Assembly: GCA_013112585.1 (NCBI GenBank)
Contig: JABFGH010000002.1
Location: 124,001-188,000 of the forward strand
DNA: 64,000 nucleotides
Reading direction: 5' to 3'
Origin: Ignavibacteriota bacterium
GTDB lineage: Bacteria; Bacteroidota; Ignavibacteria; Ignavibacteriales; Melioribacteraceae
The position numbers and the translations under genes were made by a program. Under the pieces are notes generated by a model. The model was not told the DNA's origin. It saw only the letters and a list, made by a program, of their open reading frames with translations, and made no database searches. The first letter of the stretch is position 1, and each line of letters starts with the position of its first letter. Below are positions 53,742-62,368 of this stretch, piece by piece.

Positions 53742-56133
53742 ATTTAATATACAAATCAGTTTAATTTTAGTTTTATTGATTGCTTCAGTTACAATCAATT
53801 CAAATCTTTCTGCTCAATCCTTATTCGGTATTAAAATATGTATTGACCCCGGACACGGCGGGCATGACCCGGCAAACGATAGATATATTCCCGAAACCGG
53901 TTTTTGGGAATCGGACGGTAATTTTAGCAAAGCCTTATTTTTAAGGGATATTCTTGAAGACCTTGGTGCAGTAGTAATTTTAACCCGTCTCGGGAATGAT
54001 GATTCGGATGACATCTCACTTTCAGCAAGAAGAGCTGTTGCAAACTCAAACGGTGTGGATTATTTTCATTCAATTCACAGCAACGGTTTTAACGGTCAAT
54101 CTAATTATACATTGATGCTTTTTAACGGTACTGATGGAAGCCCAACATGGGCTCAAGCCAAACAGATGGGGGCTATAATGTCTCCTCAAATTAAAAATGC
54201 CCATAGAACAACTGCCCACTATAACCGAGGCGATGTTTCCTTTTTGGGATTTAATTTGGGTGTACTAAATGGTACTAGTATGCCTGCAACACTCTCAGAA
54301 GGATCCTTCCACGATTATATTCCCGAATCGTGGAGATTAAGAAACGATGTTTATAAAAAACATGAGGCATGGGCGATAGCGCGTTCATTTATGGATTATT
54401 TTAATGCCGGTGATTTTACTTCCGGCGAAATTGCAGGAATTCTTAGAGACCCATTAGAGAACGTACCTTACTACTACATATCATCATTAGGCGATGCTAA
54501 AAGACCCCTTAACCAAATCCAAGTAACACTTGAACCCGGAAATATTCAATTTGAAGGGGATGATTTCAATAACGGATTTTTCCTCTTTGATGAATTATCA
54601 CCCGGAGAATATACTGTTTACTTTAATGTTGATGATTATGCGTTCGATTCTGTGGCTGTAAATGTCCTTGCAAACTCGACTGTATTCGCTGATAAAAACT
54701 TACCGCTAGATCAATCTTTATCTGCTCCTTCAATTATTGATTTTTACCCTGGATTAGGTTCACCAGGTATTAGTTTATCGGACGATATTGAACTTCTTTT
54801 TGATATTAGAATGAATAAAGCTTCTGTTGAAAATGCTATTACAATTACTCCTGGGGTTGATAGTACATTATCGTGGCCGTGGGCTTATAAAAACAAAAAA
54901 TTAATTATTAATCCAATAGAAAACTTACTTCCAGGTACAGTTTACGAAGTGAAAATATCTACAGATGCTGAATCTATATTTGGCGTTCCGCTTGCTGAGG
55001 AGTTTTCGTTTAATTTTACAACAAGATCTAATTTAACAATATTAAGTGCCTATCCTGATTTCAACAGCATTGAAATTTCTCCAACCGTTGAAATAAGATT
55101 AGAATTTGATGCCCCAATTTTTCAGCAGTCATTAGCAGGAAATATTGGATTGTTTGATGGCGATAATAATGAACTATTAGTTAACGTTGATATATCTTCT
55201 TTTCAAAGAGGAGAAATAATTTTTGAACCGAAAGACCCATTAAATATTAATACCGCTTATCAAATACGATTACTATCCGGTATTACCGATACCGAAGGAT
55301 TAACGCTTGGTCAAGATTACTTTATCGATTTTGTAACGGAAGCTGAAGGTTACACAAACGGAACAATTCTCGATGATATGGAAAGTATCGGAACATGGCA
55401 GGAACCTGAGCAAAGTACAACTTCCGTTGGTATTGTTGAAGGCGAAACTAACTTTACAATTGTCAGCAGCAGAAATGTTTTAGGAGATAAGTCCGGCAGA
55501 CTGACTTATACTTTTAACAGCACAGGAGGCATTTGCCGTGTGAATAATACATCTCCAATTGCAATAGGTACAAATGCTGCATCAAATTTTGGTATTTGGG
55601 TGTTCGGCGATTTAAGCTACAATGAAATCGAATACTGGTTTGTCGATGCCGGGTCAAACAATGTTGAAGTTTTAATTGATACGTTAGACTGGACCGGATG
55701 GAAAATGAAATTTCTTCCAATCGGAGATATTCCGGGAAGCGGAGAAAAACAATTTCATAGTTTTGTAATAAATCAGACAGAAAACGGAAATTTGACCGGT
55801 GAGTTATTCTTCGACGGAGTTCAATCGGATGTTGTAACCGACATTGGTGAAAACGGAAATACAATAGTTACTGATTACAAGCTTTTCCAAAATTATCCTA
55901 ATCCGTTTAATCCATCAACAGTAATAAAATACAGTTTGCTCGAAGCCGGATTGGTAAATATTAAAATATATGATATTCTCGGAAATGAAATTGCAACATT
56001 ACTAAATGGTGAAAAAAATGCAGGCTCCCACTCTATTGAATTTAATGCAGCAAATTATGCGAGTGGAGTTTACTTCTACAAAATATCTTCCGGAAGTTTT
56101 GTTAGCGTTAAAAAGATGATGCTTTTGAAATAG
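53731..56133 (+). CDS. Secreted N-acetylmuramoyl-L-alanine amidase (Amidase_3) with Ig-like domains and T9SS tail
   Basis: After the signal peptide (ending LSAQ) comes an Amidase_3 domain with zinc ligands H42 in IDPGHGGHDP, E60 and H116 in HSIHSNG, and the catalytic glutamate E190 in LSEGSF. Two Big_5/SbsA-type Ig-like domains follow (about 330-530), then a beta-rich region and the C-terminal T9SS sorting domain (NYPNPFNP, SGVYFYKI, KKMMLLK). It should cut the amide bond between MurNAc and the stem peptide, probably after export to the surface. The start overlaps the PD40 gene. The T9SS tail on an amidase suggests a target outside the cell. Confidence 0.9.
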   Translation: MKNKFNIQISLILVLLIASVTINSNLSAQSLFGIKICIDPGHGGHDPANDRYIPETGFWESDGNFSKALFLRDILEDLGAVVILTRLGNDDSDDISLSARRAVANSNGVDYFHSIHSNGFNGQSNYTLMLFNGTDGSPTWAQAKQMGAIMSPQIKNAHRTTAHYNRGDVSFLGFNLGVLNGTSMPATLSEGSFHDYIPESWRLRNDVYKKHEAWAIARSFMDYFNAGDFTSGEIAGILRDPLENVPYYYISSLGDAKRPLNQIQVTLEPGNIQFEGDDFNNGFFLFDELSPGEYTVYFNVDDYAFDSVAVNVLANSTVFADKNLPLDQSLSAPSIIDFYPGLGSPGISLSDDIELLFDIRMNKASVENAITITPGVDSTLSWPWAYKNKKLIINPIENLLPGTVYEVKISTDAESIFGVPLAEEFSFNFTTRSNLTILSAYPDFNSIEISPTVEIRLEFDAPIFQQSLAGNIGLFDGDNNELLVNVDISSFQRGEIIFEPKDPLNINTAYQIRLLSGITDTEGLTLGQDYFIDFVTEAEGYTNGTILDDMESIGTWQEPEQSTTSVGIVEGETNFTIVSSRNVLGDKSGRLTYTFNSTGGICRVNNTSPIAIGTNAASNFGIWVFGDLSYNEIEYWFVDAGSNNVEVLIDTLDWTGWKMKFLPIGDIPGSGEKQFHSFVINQTENGNLTGELFFDGVQSDVVTDIGENGNTIVTDYKLFQNYPNPFNPSTVIKYSLLEAGLVNIKIYDILGNEIATLLNGEKNAGSHSIEFNAANYASGVYFYKISSGSFVSVKKMMLLK

Positions 56134-56170
56134 GAGTTAGTAGTTAGGAGTTAGTAGTTAGGAGTTAGTA
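56133..56170. repeat. Heptanucleotide repeat (GGAGTTA/GTAGTTA alternation)
   Basis: Beginning at the last base of the amidase stop codon, 7-bp units GGAGTTA and GTAGTTA alternate through five units, giving a 14-bp higher-order period, and then decay. This is the second tandem array of this kind that starts at a stop codon. Confidence 0.85.
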
Positions 56171-56180
56171 TAAAAACTTT

Positions 56181-56240
56181 AAAGCCGCTTTCATTTGTCT
56201 TTAGTTAGGTTTTAATAATGAAGAGCGGCTTTTTGTTTTT
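56181..56240 (+). terminator. Long-stem intrinsic terminator after the T9SS amidase gene
   Basis: AAAGCCGCT-TTCATT pairs with AATGAA-G-AGCGGCTTT (one bulged base), leaving a 21-base loop, and ends in TTGTTTTT. The loop is larger than usual but the stem and T-run are good. Confidence 0.75.
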
Positions 56241-56288
56241 ATTAAAATGAAATTTGAATTTGAATCAAGGCAACAAACCTTAATTTAT

Positions 56289-56499
56289 AAATTGCAAAAG
56301 ACAAACTGCAAAAGACAAATTTCAAATGACAAATCACTACTGACAAATTCCAAATTGCAAATAACAAAACCCAAAAGACAAATCGCAAAAGACAAAACAC
56401 AAAAGACAAATCACTACTGACAAATCACAAATTGCAAATAACAAATTGCAAATAACAAACCCCAAAAGACAAATAACAAAAAACAAAACAACAAATGAC
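56289..56499. repeat. AAANNNC heptad array, 28 units in strict register
   Basis: From 56289 to 56484, twenty-eight consecutive 7-bp units fit AAANNNC (two variants begin TAC). They include AAAAGAC, AAATAAC, AAATTGC, AAATCAC and AAACCCC. One 8-bp slip follows at 56485, then AAATGAC. The ends (A and C) are fixed while the three middle bases vary, unlike a simple slipped microsatellite. The array lies between the amidase terminator and the NhaC antiporter, and no gene is visible in it. Confidence 0.92.
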
Positions 56500-56558
56500 A
56501 AAATCTTTAACAGGATAGTCAGGTTGAGCCTTGTCGAAGCTTAGCGGACATTTTTATT

Positions 56559-58046
56559 CTAATGCACCAAAAACCCAAGCACCAAATAGATCAATGCTGT
56601 TATGGTCCCGGCGAATAGTGCATAGGGCAATTGTGTTTTAACATGATCAATATGATCACAGGCAGAAGCCATTGAAGCAATAATTGTGGTATCGGATATA
56701 GGTGAACAGTGATCACCGAATACTCCGCCGCCAAGTGCTGCCGCAACAGTTAAATAAATATTTGCATCCAATGTCTGCGCCATCGGAATACCGATTGCTA
56801 TCATAATTGCAAAAGTTCCCCATGATGTTCCGGTAGAGAAAGCAATAAAACAGGCAACAAGAAAAACAATTACCGGGACAAAGTTAGGTGATAACCAGGC
56901 TTTTGAAATCTCAGCAACATAAATTCCGGTACCTAACTCACGGCAAACAGTGCCTATTGCAAAAGCAAGCATCATAAGCAAAGCTAATGGAATCAAGCCG
57001 CTTATACCTTTAAATGTTAGATCGATGATTTCTTGAAATTTAAAAATTCCTTGTACACTATAAAGAATTGCACCGGTAAAAATAGCGGTAAGCACTGAAT
57101 ACAAAACTGAAGCCGAACCGGAGCCTTGACCTATAGCAGCAAATAGTTGTTCATACCAAGGCATCTGATCAATATTTTCAACTGCTCCCCAGCCTGTTGC
57201 AAGCAGCATTATCGGCATCATAGCAACCATTGTAAAAATCGGAATTATCATATTGCGGGCACGTGCCGGTGTATCTTCTTTCGGCTCCATTGCAACAATA
57301 TCCGATGACATCATTGGTGTTGCTCCATCACGAATTACTTTGCCTTCTTTTATTGCACGCTCTTCTGCCTTTTTCATTGGACCGAAATCTTTTTGAGTTA
57401 GTATAATTACTACAACCAAAATTATTGCGAGCATTGGATAAAAATTAAATGGAAATGCCGCAATCAAAACACCCAAAGGATTTTCAAAACCCTGTGCGGC
57501 TATAAGTCCCATTATATATGCACCCCAGGCATTTAGGGGAATTAGAATGCAAGTTGGTGCGGATATCGAATCGGCAATGTATGCCAATTTTTCACGAGGG
57601 ATTTTTAGTTTGTCAAATATTGGTCGGAATATTGAACCTACAGTTAACACATTAATACTTGATTCAACAAAGATTAAAGTTCCTGTTAACCATGCAAGCA
57701 TCTGCACAACAACCCGCTTCTTACCAATTTTTCTTCGTTCAAATGAGTCGAGTATTCTATTGATATAAACTATAAATCCCTTTACACCGCCGGATCTTTG
57801 AATAAAGGCAATCAATGCGCCGATCAAGCTGCTGAACATTATTGTTCTGGTATTACCGGGGTTTTTAAAAACATCAACCAGCGCTTGAACTGTTGCGACT
57901 GTGCCGGTTAAAAAATTTCCTCCGCTCAAAATTATCCATCCAAGCCAAATGCCGAATAATAATGAAACAAAAACTTGTCGTGTTTTTATTGCAAGTATAA
58001 TTGCAATTAGAGGCGGGAATAAAGACCAGAAACTAAAATGATCCAT
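56559..58046 (-). CDS. NhaC-family Na+/H+ antiporter
   Basis: A 495-residue polytopic membrane protein with about a dozen hydrophobic helices. The N-terminal SFWSLFPPLIAIILAIKTRQV and the C-terminal GGGVFGDHCSPISDTTIIASMAS segment are hallmarks of the NhaC family. These exchangers move Na+ or organic ions against protons and help pH and osmotic balance. A cytoplasmic loop (about 215-265) is charged. The ATG has AGGA upstream. The gene is monocistronic and convergent with the amidase gene across the heptad array. Confidence 0.9.
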   Translation of the reverse strand: MDHFSFWSLFPPLIAIILAIKTRQVFVSLLFGIWLGWIILSGGNFLTGTVATVQALVDVFKNPGNTRTIMFSSLIGALIAFIQRSGGVKGFIVYINRILDSFERRKIGKKRVVVQMLAWLTGTLIFVESSINVLTVGSIFRPIFDKLKIPREKLAYIADSISAPTCILIPLNAWGAYIMGLIAAQGFENPLGVLIAAFPFNFYPMLAIILVVVIILTQKDFGPMKKAEERAIKEGKVIRDGATPMMSSDIVAMEPKEDTPARARNMIIPIFTMVAMMPIMLLATGWGAVENIDQMPWYEQLFAAIGQGSGSASVLYSVLTAIFTGAILYSVQGIFKFQEIIDLTFKGISGLIPLALLMMLAFAIGTVCRELGTGIYVAEISKAWLSPNFVPVIVFLVACFIAFSTGTSWGTFAIMIAIGIPMAQTLDANIYLTVAAALGGGVFGDHCSPISDTTIIASMASACDHIDHVKTQLPYALFAGTITALIYLVLGFLVH

Positions 58047-58220
58047 ACAGTATCCTGATTTGTGGAAAGCAGATTTTATAATTCGTAATACTGAAATGAA
58101 AATAAATTTTAATTTCTCTTATGTCAAATTGAACACACAAACATGTGTCTCAATTTTTCAACTAATACCATTTTAATTATATTTGATTAACTACAGAATA
58201 ATTTTTTCGGAGATTTTGCA

Positions 58221-59999
58221 ATGCCTAAAAACTCATCTTCTGCTAATCTAATCTTATTACTTTTTACATTAACTTTTTTCAATATTTCCAATGCGCAGCC
58301 AGTAGATAGTAACTGGTTAACTCATTTTGAAAAATCAAATTATTTAGAAACTCCTAATTACGATCAAACAATTGAATTCTTTCAACAGTTAAGTGACAGC
58401 AGTGAAAAAGCCAACTTAATTACATTCGGAAAATCGCCGCAGGGGAGAGATATTAAGTGCTTGATTGCTGCCGAAGAAAAAGAGTTTACAACCTTAGCCA
58501 ACGTAAAGAAGAGCGGCAAACCGATCGTACTGATTATGAATGGAATTCATTCCGGCGAAATTGAAGGCAAGGACGCGTGCATGCTGTTACTGCGCGATAT
58601 TTTAATCACAAAGGAAAAAGAAAGTTTACTTGAGAACGCTGTGCTAATGGTAATCCCGGTTTTCAGTGTCGATGGTCATGAGCGAATTTCTCCTTACAAC
58701 AGAATAAATCAAAACGGTCCGGCAGAAATGGGCTGGAGAACAACAGCTAAAAATTTAAATCTTAATCGTGATTTTATGAAAGCGGATGCAGAGGAGATGA
58801 GAGCTTTTCTTAGATTGTTTTCAACTGTTCTGCCCGATTTTTTTATTGATGTTCACGCAAGCAACGGAGCCGATTATCAATACACAATTACCTATCAAAT
58901 TGAGCGGCATGGTTTTACCCACCCAATTTTTGAAAAATGGGCAAACGAAAAATTTATTCCTTTTGTAGAAAAACAGGTGGAAGATGACGGATTTTTAATC
59001 TCACCATTTGTCGGGTTTATTGATGGTGATGTCCGCAATGGTATTTACGATTGGATTGCGTCACCAAGATTTTCAAACGGCTATGCATCGCTGCAGAATA
59101 CTCTTGGACTATTAATAGAAACACACATGCTTAAGCCTTATAAAGAGCGAGTGTTTTCTACATTATCCTTGCTTACTGCAGTATTGGAGTTAGTAAATAG
59201 TGATAATGAAAACATTTTAGAAATGAATGCAAAAGCTGAGCAGGACAGAATGAAAAGATATGGTTCTGAAAGAGAGCTATACCCTTATAAATTTAAGCGG
59301 ACAAATGATTATGATACTTTTATTTATAAAGGACTTAAGCCAATAGAAAAATTTAGTGAGATAACAGGGGGAAAAATAAACACTTATACTGATATACCGG
59401 TTGAATATGAAGTACCGTACTACAACAAAGATTCAGTTACAAATTATATTGATCCGCCGTTAGGTTACATTGTGCCGGCAGAGTGGAAATCGATAATAGA
59501 AATTTGCGATGCACACGGAATTAACTACATTGAATTAAACGATGATAAATTATACACGGTAGAAAAAATAAAATTCAGAGATGTTGAGTTTGCTTCTTTT
59601 CCTTACGAGGGAAGATTTATACCTTCATACAATTATGACAAGACTATTGAAGAATTTACGGCATCTAAAGGATCATTTTACATTCCGGTTAAGCAGCGAA
59701 CCGTTGGAGTAATCTTAAATCTATTTGAACCGGATGCCTCAGATTCATTTGTGAAGTGGGGATTTTTCAATACAATATTCGAACAGAAAGAATATTTTGA
59801 AAACTACTCCATGGAGCCTATCGCCAAAAAAATGTTAGCCGAACAGCCGGAGTTAAAAAAAGAATTTGAGGAAAAATTAAAAAGTGATGAAGATTTTAGA
59901 AATGATCCTTACTCAAGGTTAAATTTCTTTTATGAAAATTCTCCCTATTATGATCAGCAGTTAAATGTTTATCCAATTTTAAGAGTACTTAGCGATTGA
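58221..59999 (+). CDS. Secreted M14-family zinc carboxypeptidase
   Basis: A signal peptide (about 1-25, ending SNAQ) is followed by an M14 catalytic domain. The zinc motif HxxE is H110/E113 in GIHSGEIEGKDA, with the third ligand histidine expected in FFIDVHASNG. NLNRDFMKADAEEM supplies the substrate-binding Asn-Arg pair. Such enzymes remove C-terminal residues from peptides or trim peptidoglycan stems. The C-terminal 200 residues are an extra domain. Its stop overlaps the start of the ABC ATPase (TTGA), which puts it in the same transcript as the transporter. Confidence 0.85.
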   Translation: MPKNSSSANLILLLFTLTFFNISNAQPVDSNWLTHFEKSNYLETPNYDQTIEFFQQLSDSSEKANLITFGKSPQGRDIKCLIAAEEKEFTTLANVKKSGKPIVLIMNGIHSGEIEGKDACMLLLRDILITKEKESLLENAVLMVIPVFSVDGHERISPYNRINQNGPAEMGWRTTAKNLNLNRDFMKADAEEMRAFLRLFSTVLPDFFIDVHASNGADYQYTITYQIERHGFTHPIFEKWANEKFIPFVEKQVEDDGFLISPFVGFIDGDVRNGIYDWIASPRFSNGYASLQNTLGLLIETHMLKPYKERVFSTLSLLTAVLELVNSDNENILEMNAKAEQDRMKRYGSERELYPYKFKRTNDYDTFIYKGLKPIEKFSEITGGKINTYTDIPVEYEVPYYNKDSVTNYIDPPLGYIVPAEWKSIIEICDAHGINYIELNDDKLYTVEKIKFRDVEFASFPYEGRFIPSYNYDKTIEEFTASKGSFYIPVKQRTVGVILNLFEPDASDSFVKWGFFNTIFEQKEYFENYSMEPIAKKMLAEQPELKKEFEEKLKSDEDFRNDPYSRLNFFYENSPYYDQQLNVYPILRVLSD

Positions 60000-60742
60000 T
60001 AAGAATTGAAAACATAACAAAAAAATATAACAGCTTAATTGCGGTTGATAGATTCAGTGCCGAAATACCTCAAGGTTCAACGACAGTATTGATTGGACAA
60101 AGCGGATGCGGTAAGTCCACGATAATAAGAATTTTAACCGGATTGACAAAAGCAGATTCGGGGGATTCTTATATCAATGATCTGAAAATAAATGATCAGA
60201 ACATTGGAAGGATCAGAAAGGAATTGGGTTATGTAATTCAAAGCGGAGGCTTGTTCCCGCATCTTAGCGTACAAGAAAACATTTTGATGATGGCAAAATA
60301 TTTTAAGTGGACTAAAAATAAAATAAGCAGCAGGCTTGATGAATTAATCAATTTAACAAATTTTCCGCCGGAGGGATTAAACAAATATCCTTCACAAATA
60401 TCGGGCGGGCAGCAGCAGCGTGTAAGTTTAATGCGCGCACTTATGCTCAATCCGAAAATACTTTTGCTTGATGAACCACTTGGTGCGCTTGACCCGCTTA
60501 TAAGATACGATTTGCAGGAAGACTTGAAAGCAATTTTCGCTAAGCTGAAAAAAACAGTTTTAATTGTAACGCATGATTTAAGTGAAGCTGCATTCTTTGC
60601 CGATCAAATAATTTTAATGCAGGATGGTAGAATTGTACAGAGCGGCACTGCCGGGGAATTATTTAAGAATCCTAAAAATGATTTTGTTAAAAAATTCATT
60701 AATGCGCAAAGGGTAAATTATAACTCGGAGAATATAAGTTGA
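59996..60742 (+). CDS. Quaternary-amine-type ABC transporter ATPase (OpuCA/ProV/EgtV-like)
   Basis: Walker A GQSGCGKST is at 34-42, the ABC signature SGGQQQRVSL near 140 and Walker B LLLDEPLGALDP just after. Sequence context (RIENITKKYNSLIAVDRFS) matches the osmoprotectant/betaine transporter ATPases. It lacks the C-terminal CBS domains of OpuAA/ProV, as do the EgtV-type and OpuC short forms. It starts at TTG overlapping the M14 stop and its stop overlaps the next start, so all three genes are coupled. egtB and egtD lie just downstream, which makes ergothioneine a candidate substrate. Confidence 0.9.
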   Translation: MIRIENITKKYNSLIAVDRFSAEIPQGSTTVLIGQSGCGKSTIIRILTGLTKADSGDSYINDLKINDQNIGRIRKELGYVIQSGGLFPHLSVQENILMMAKYFKWTKNKISSRLDELINLTNFPPEGLNKYPSQISGGQQQRVSLMRALMLNPKILLLDEPLGALDPLIRYDLQEDLKAIFAKLKKTVLIVTHDLSEAAFFADQIILMQDGRIVQSGTAGELFKNPKNDFVKKFINAQRVNYNSENIS

Positions 60743-62241
60743 AAAAGTTTAACTGCTTATATATAACCCTGCTATTTCTTTTAAGTCTTAATTTTCAAAC
60801 TTACTCACTTGATAACCATGCAATAATTATTGGATCAAAAAAGTTTACTGAATCGGTAATTCTTGGAGAGATGATCAGCCAAAAATTAAATCATTCGGGT
60901 TATTCATCAATGCACAAAAGGGAATTAGGCGGAACGAGAGTATTGTGGAATGGTTTGCTGCAAGGTGAAATAGATATTTATATAGAATATACCGGAACAA
61001 TTATTCAGGAAATATTTGCGGGTGAGTCAATAGACGAAAACAATCTAAGTGAAAAGCTTAAATCGTTTGGAGTTTTGATGAGCAAGCCGCTCGGATTCAA
61101 CAATACTTATGCTATTGGAATGCTTAGGAAAGAAGCCGAAGAATTAAACATTAATAGTATTTCCGATTTAAGAGATCATCTCGAATTGAAATTTGGATTG
61201 ACAAATGAATTTATGGATAGAAGGGACGGCTGGTCGGCATTAAGAAATAAATACAATCTAATAAATCATAATGCCATTGGTATTGATCACGACATTGCTT
61301 ACCGGGGTTTGGCAGAAGGATCGATTAATGTTATTGACCTGTATTCGACCGATGCTGAAATAAAATACTACGATATTAAAAAATTAAAAGATGATAAAAA
61401 GCATTTTACCGATTACCATGCGGTTATTTTATATAGGAGCGAACTATTAGAAAAGTTTCCGGGTATTGAACAAGTACTGCTTAAATTTGAGGGCGCAATT
61501 AATGCCGATGAAATGATAACCCTAAATGCTTCAGTTAAAATTAATGGCAGCAGCGAAATTAGTGCAGCTGGAAATTTTCTAAACAAAAAGTTTACTATTG
61601 AAATTGAAAATGTTGAAAAAACTTTTATCGAACGATTGATTAAAAATACCCGGGAGCACCTATTTCTCGTATTGATTTCTCTTTTCTTTGCAATCATTGT
61701 TTCTATACCGCTTGGTATATATGCACGAAAAAATGAACCATTGGGAAAAATAATATTAGGTCTTGTCGGAATAATTCAAACAATTCCTTCACTGGCTATT
61801 TTAGTTTTTATGATTCCGTTTTTCGGTATTGGGGCTGAGCCCGCAATAGTTGCGCTTTTTCTCTACAGCCTTTTGCCAATTGTACGCAACACTTATTTAG
61901 GACTGGAAGATATTGACACACAAATTAAAGAGTCAGCAATAGTTTTGGGGTTATCAAAAAAATATATATTAAGAAAAATTGAATTACCCTTAGCCGCTCG
62001 TTCAATAATTGCAGGAGTAAAAACTTCGGCTGTAATAAATATTGGAACTGCAACTCTGGGGGCGCTTATTGGTGCAGGCGGATACGGGCAGCCTATACTT
62101 ACCGGAATTAGATTAGATAATATTCAATTGATTTTAGAAGGTGCAGTACCTGCTGCCATGCTTGCTATCCTTGCTCAATTAGCCTTTGATGCAATTGAAA
62201 AACTTATCGTTCCGAAAGGACTCAGGATAAAAGCACAATAG
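60739..62241 (+). CDS. Fused substrate-binding/permease protein of a quaternary-amine ABC transporter (EgtU/OpuC-like)
   Basis: A signal peptide (1-24) leads to an OpuAC-type binding domain (about 27-285) beginning IIIGSKKFTESVILGEM. A permease domain with five or so helices follows (about 305-495), with the EAA-like block SAIVLGLSKKYILRKIELPLAARSI-type sequence. In the fused EgtU and OpuCB-type proteins I know of, the permease comes first; here the binding domain is N-terminal. Substrates in this family are betaines, carnitine, choline and, for EgtU, ergothioneine. The TTG start overlaps the ATPase stop; CGGAG lies upstream. Confidence 0.88.
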   Translation: MKKFNCLYITLLFLLSLNFQTYSLDNHAIIIGSKKFTESVILGEMISQKLNHSGYSSMHKRELGGTRVLWNGLLQGEIDIYIEYTGTIIQEIFAGESIDENNLSEKLKSFGVLMSKPLGFNNTYAIGMLRKEAEELNINSISDLRDHLELKFGLTNEFMDRRDGWSALRNKYNLINHNAIGIDHDIAYRGLAEGSINVIDLYSTDAEIKYYDIKKLKDDKKHFTDYHAVILYRSELLEKFPGIEQVLLKFEGAINADEMITLNASVKINGSSEISAAGNFLNKKFTIEIENVEKTFIERLIKNTREHLFLVLISLFFAIIVSIPLGIYARKNEPLGKIILGLVGIIQTIPSLAILVFMIPFFGIGAEPAIVALFLYSLLPIVRNTYLGLEDIDTQIKESAIVLGLSKKYILRKIELPLAARSIIAGVKTSAVINIGTATLGALIGAGGYGQPILTGIRLDNIQLILEGAVPAAMLAILAQLAFDAIEKLIVPKGLRIKAQ

Positions 62242-62368
62242 AGTGAATTGAAATTCCTTCAAATGATTATTAGATTGTTATTAAATTGAAATTTAAATGG
62301 ATGAATTATCAATTAAATTATTCAAAAAACTTCAGCTACTAAAATGACGAACAATAAAAAAATAAATT

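Noticed and set aside
56289-56499. The heptad array as a CRISPR array
   Set aside because: The units are 7 bp, far below repeat-plus-spacer size, and no cas gene is present.
58221-59999. M14 peptidase as part of the ergothioneine pathway
   Set aside because: It is coupled to the transporter gene, but no known ergothioneine step uses a secreted carboxypeptidase, so I report the coupling without assigning a role.
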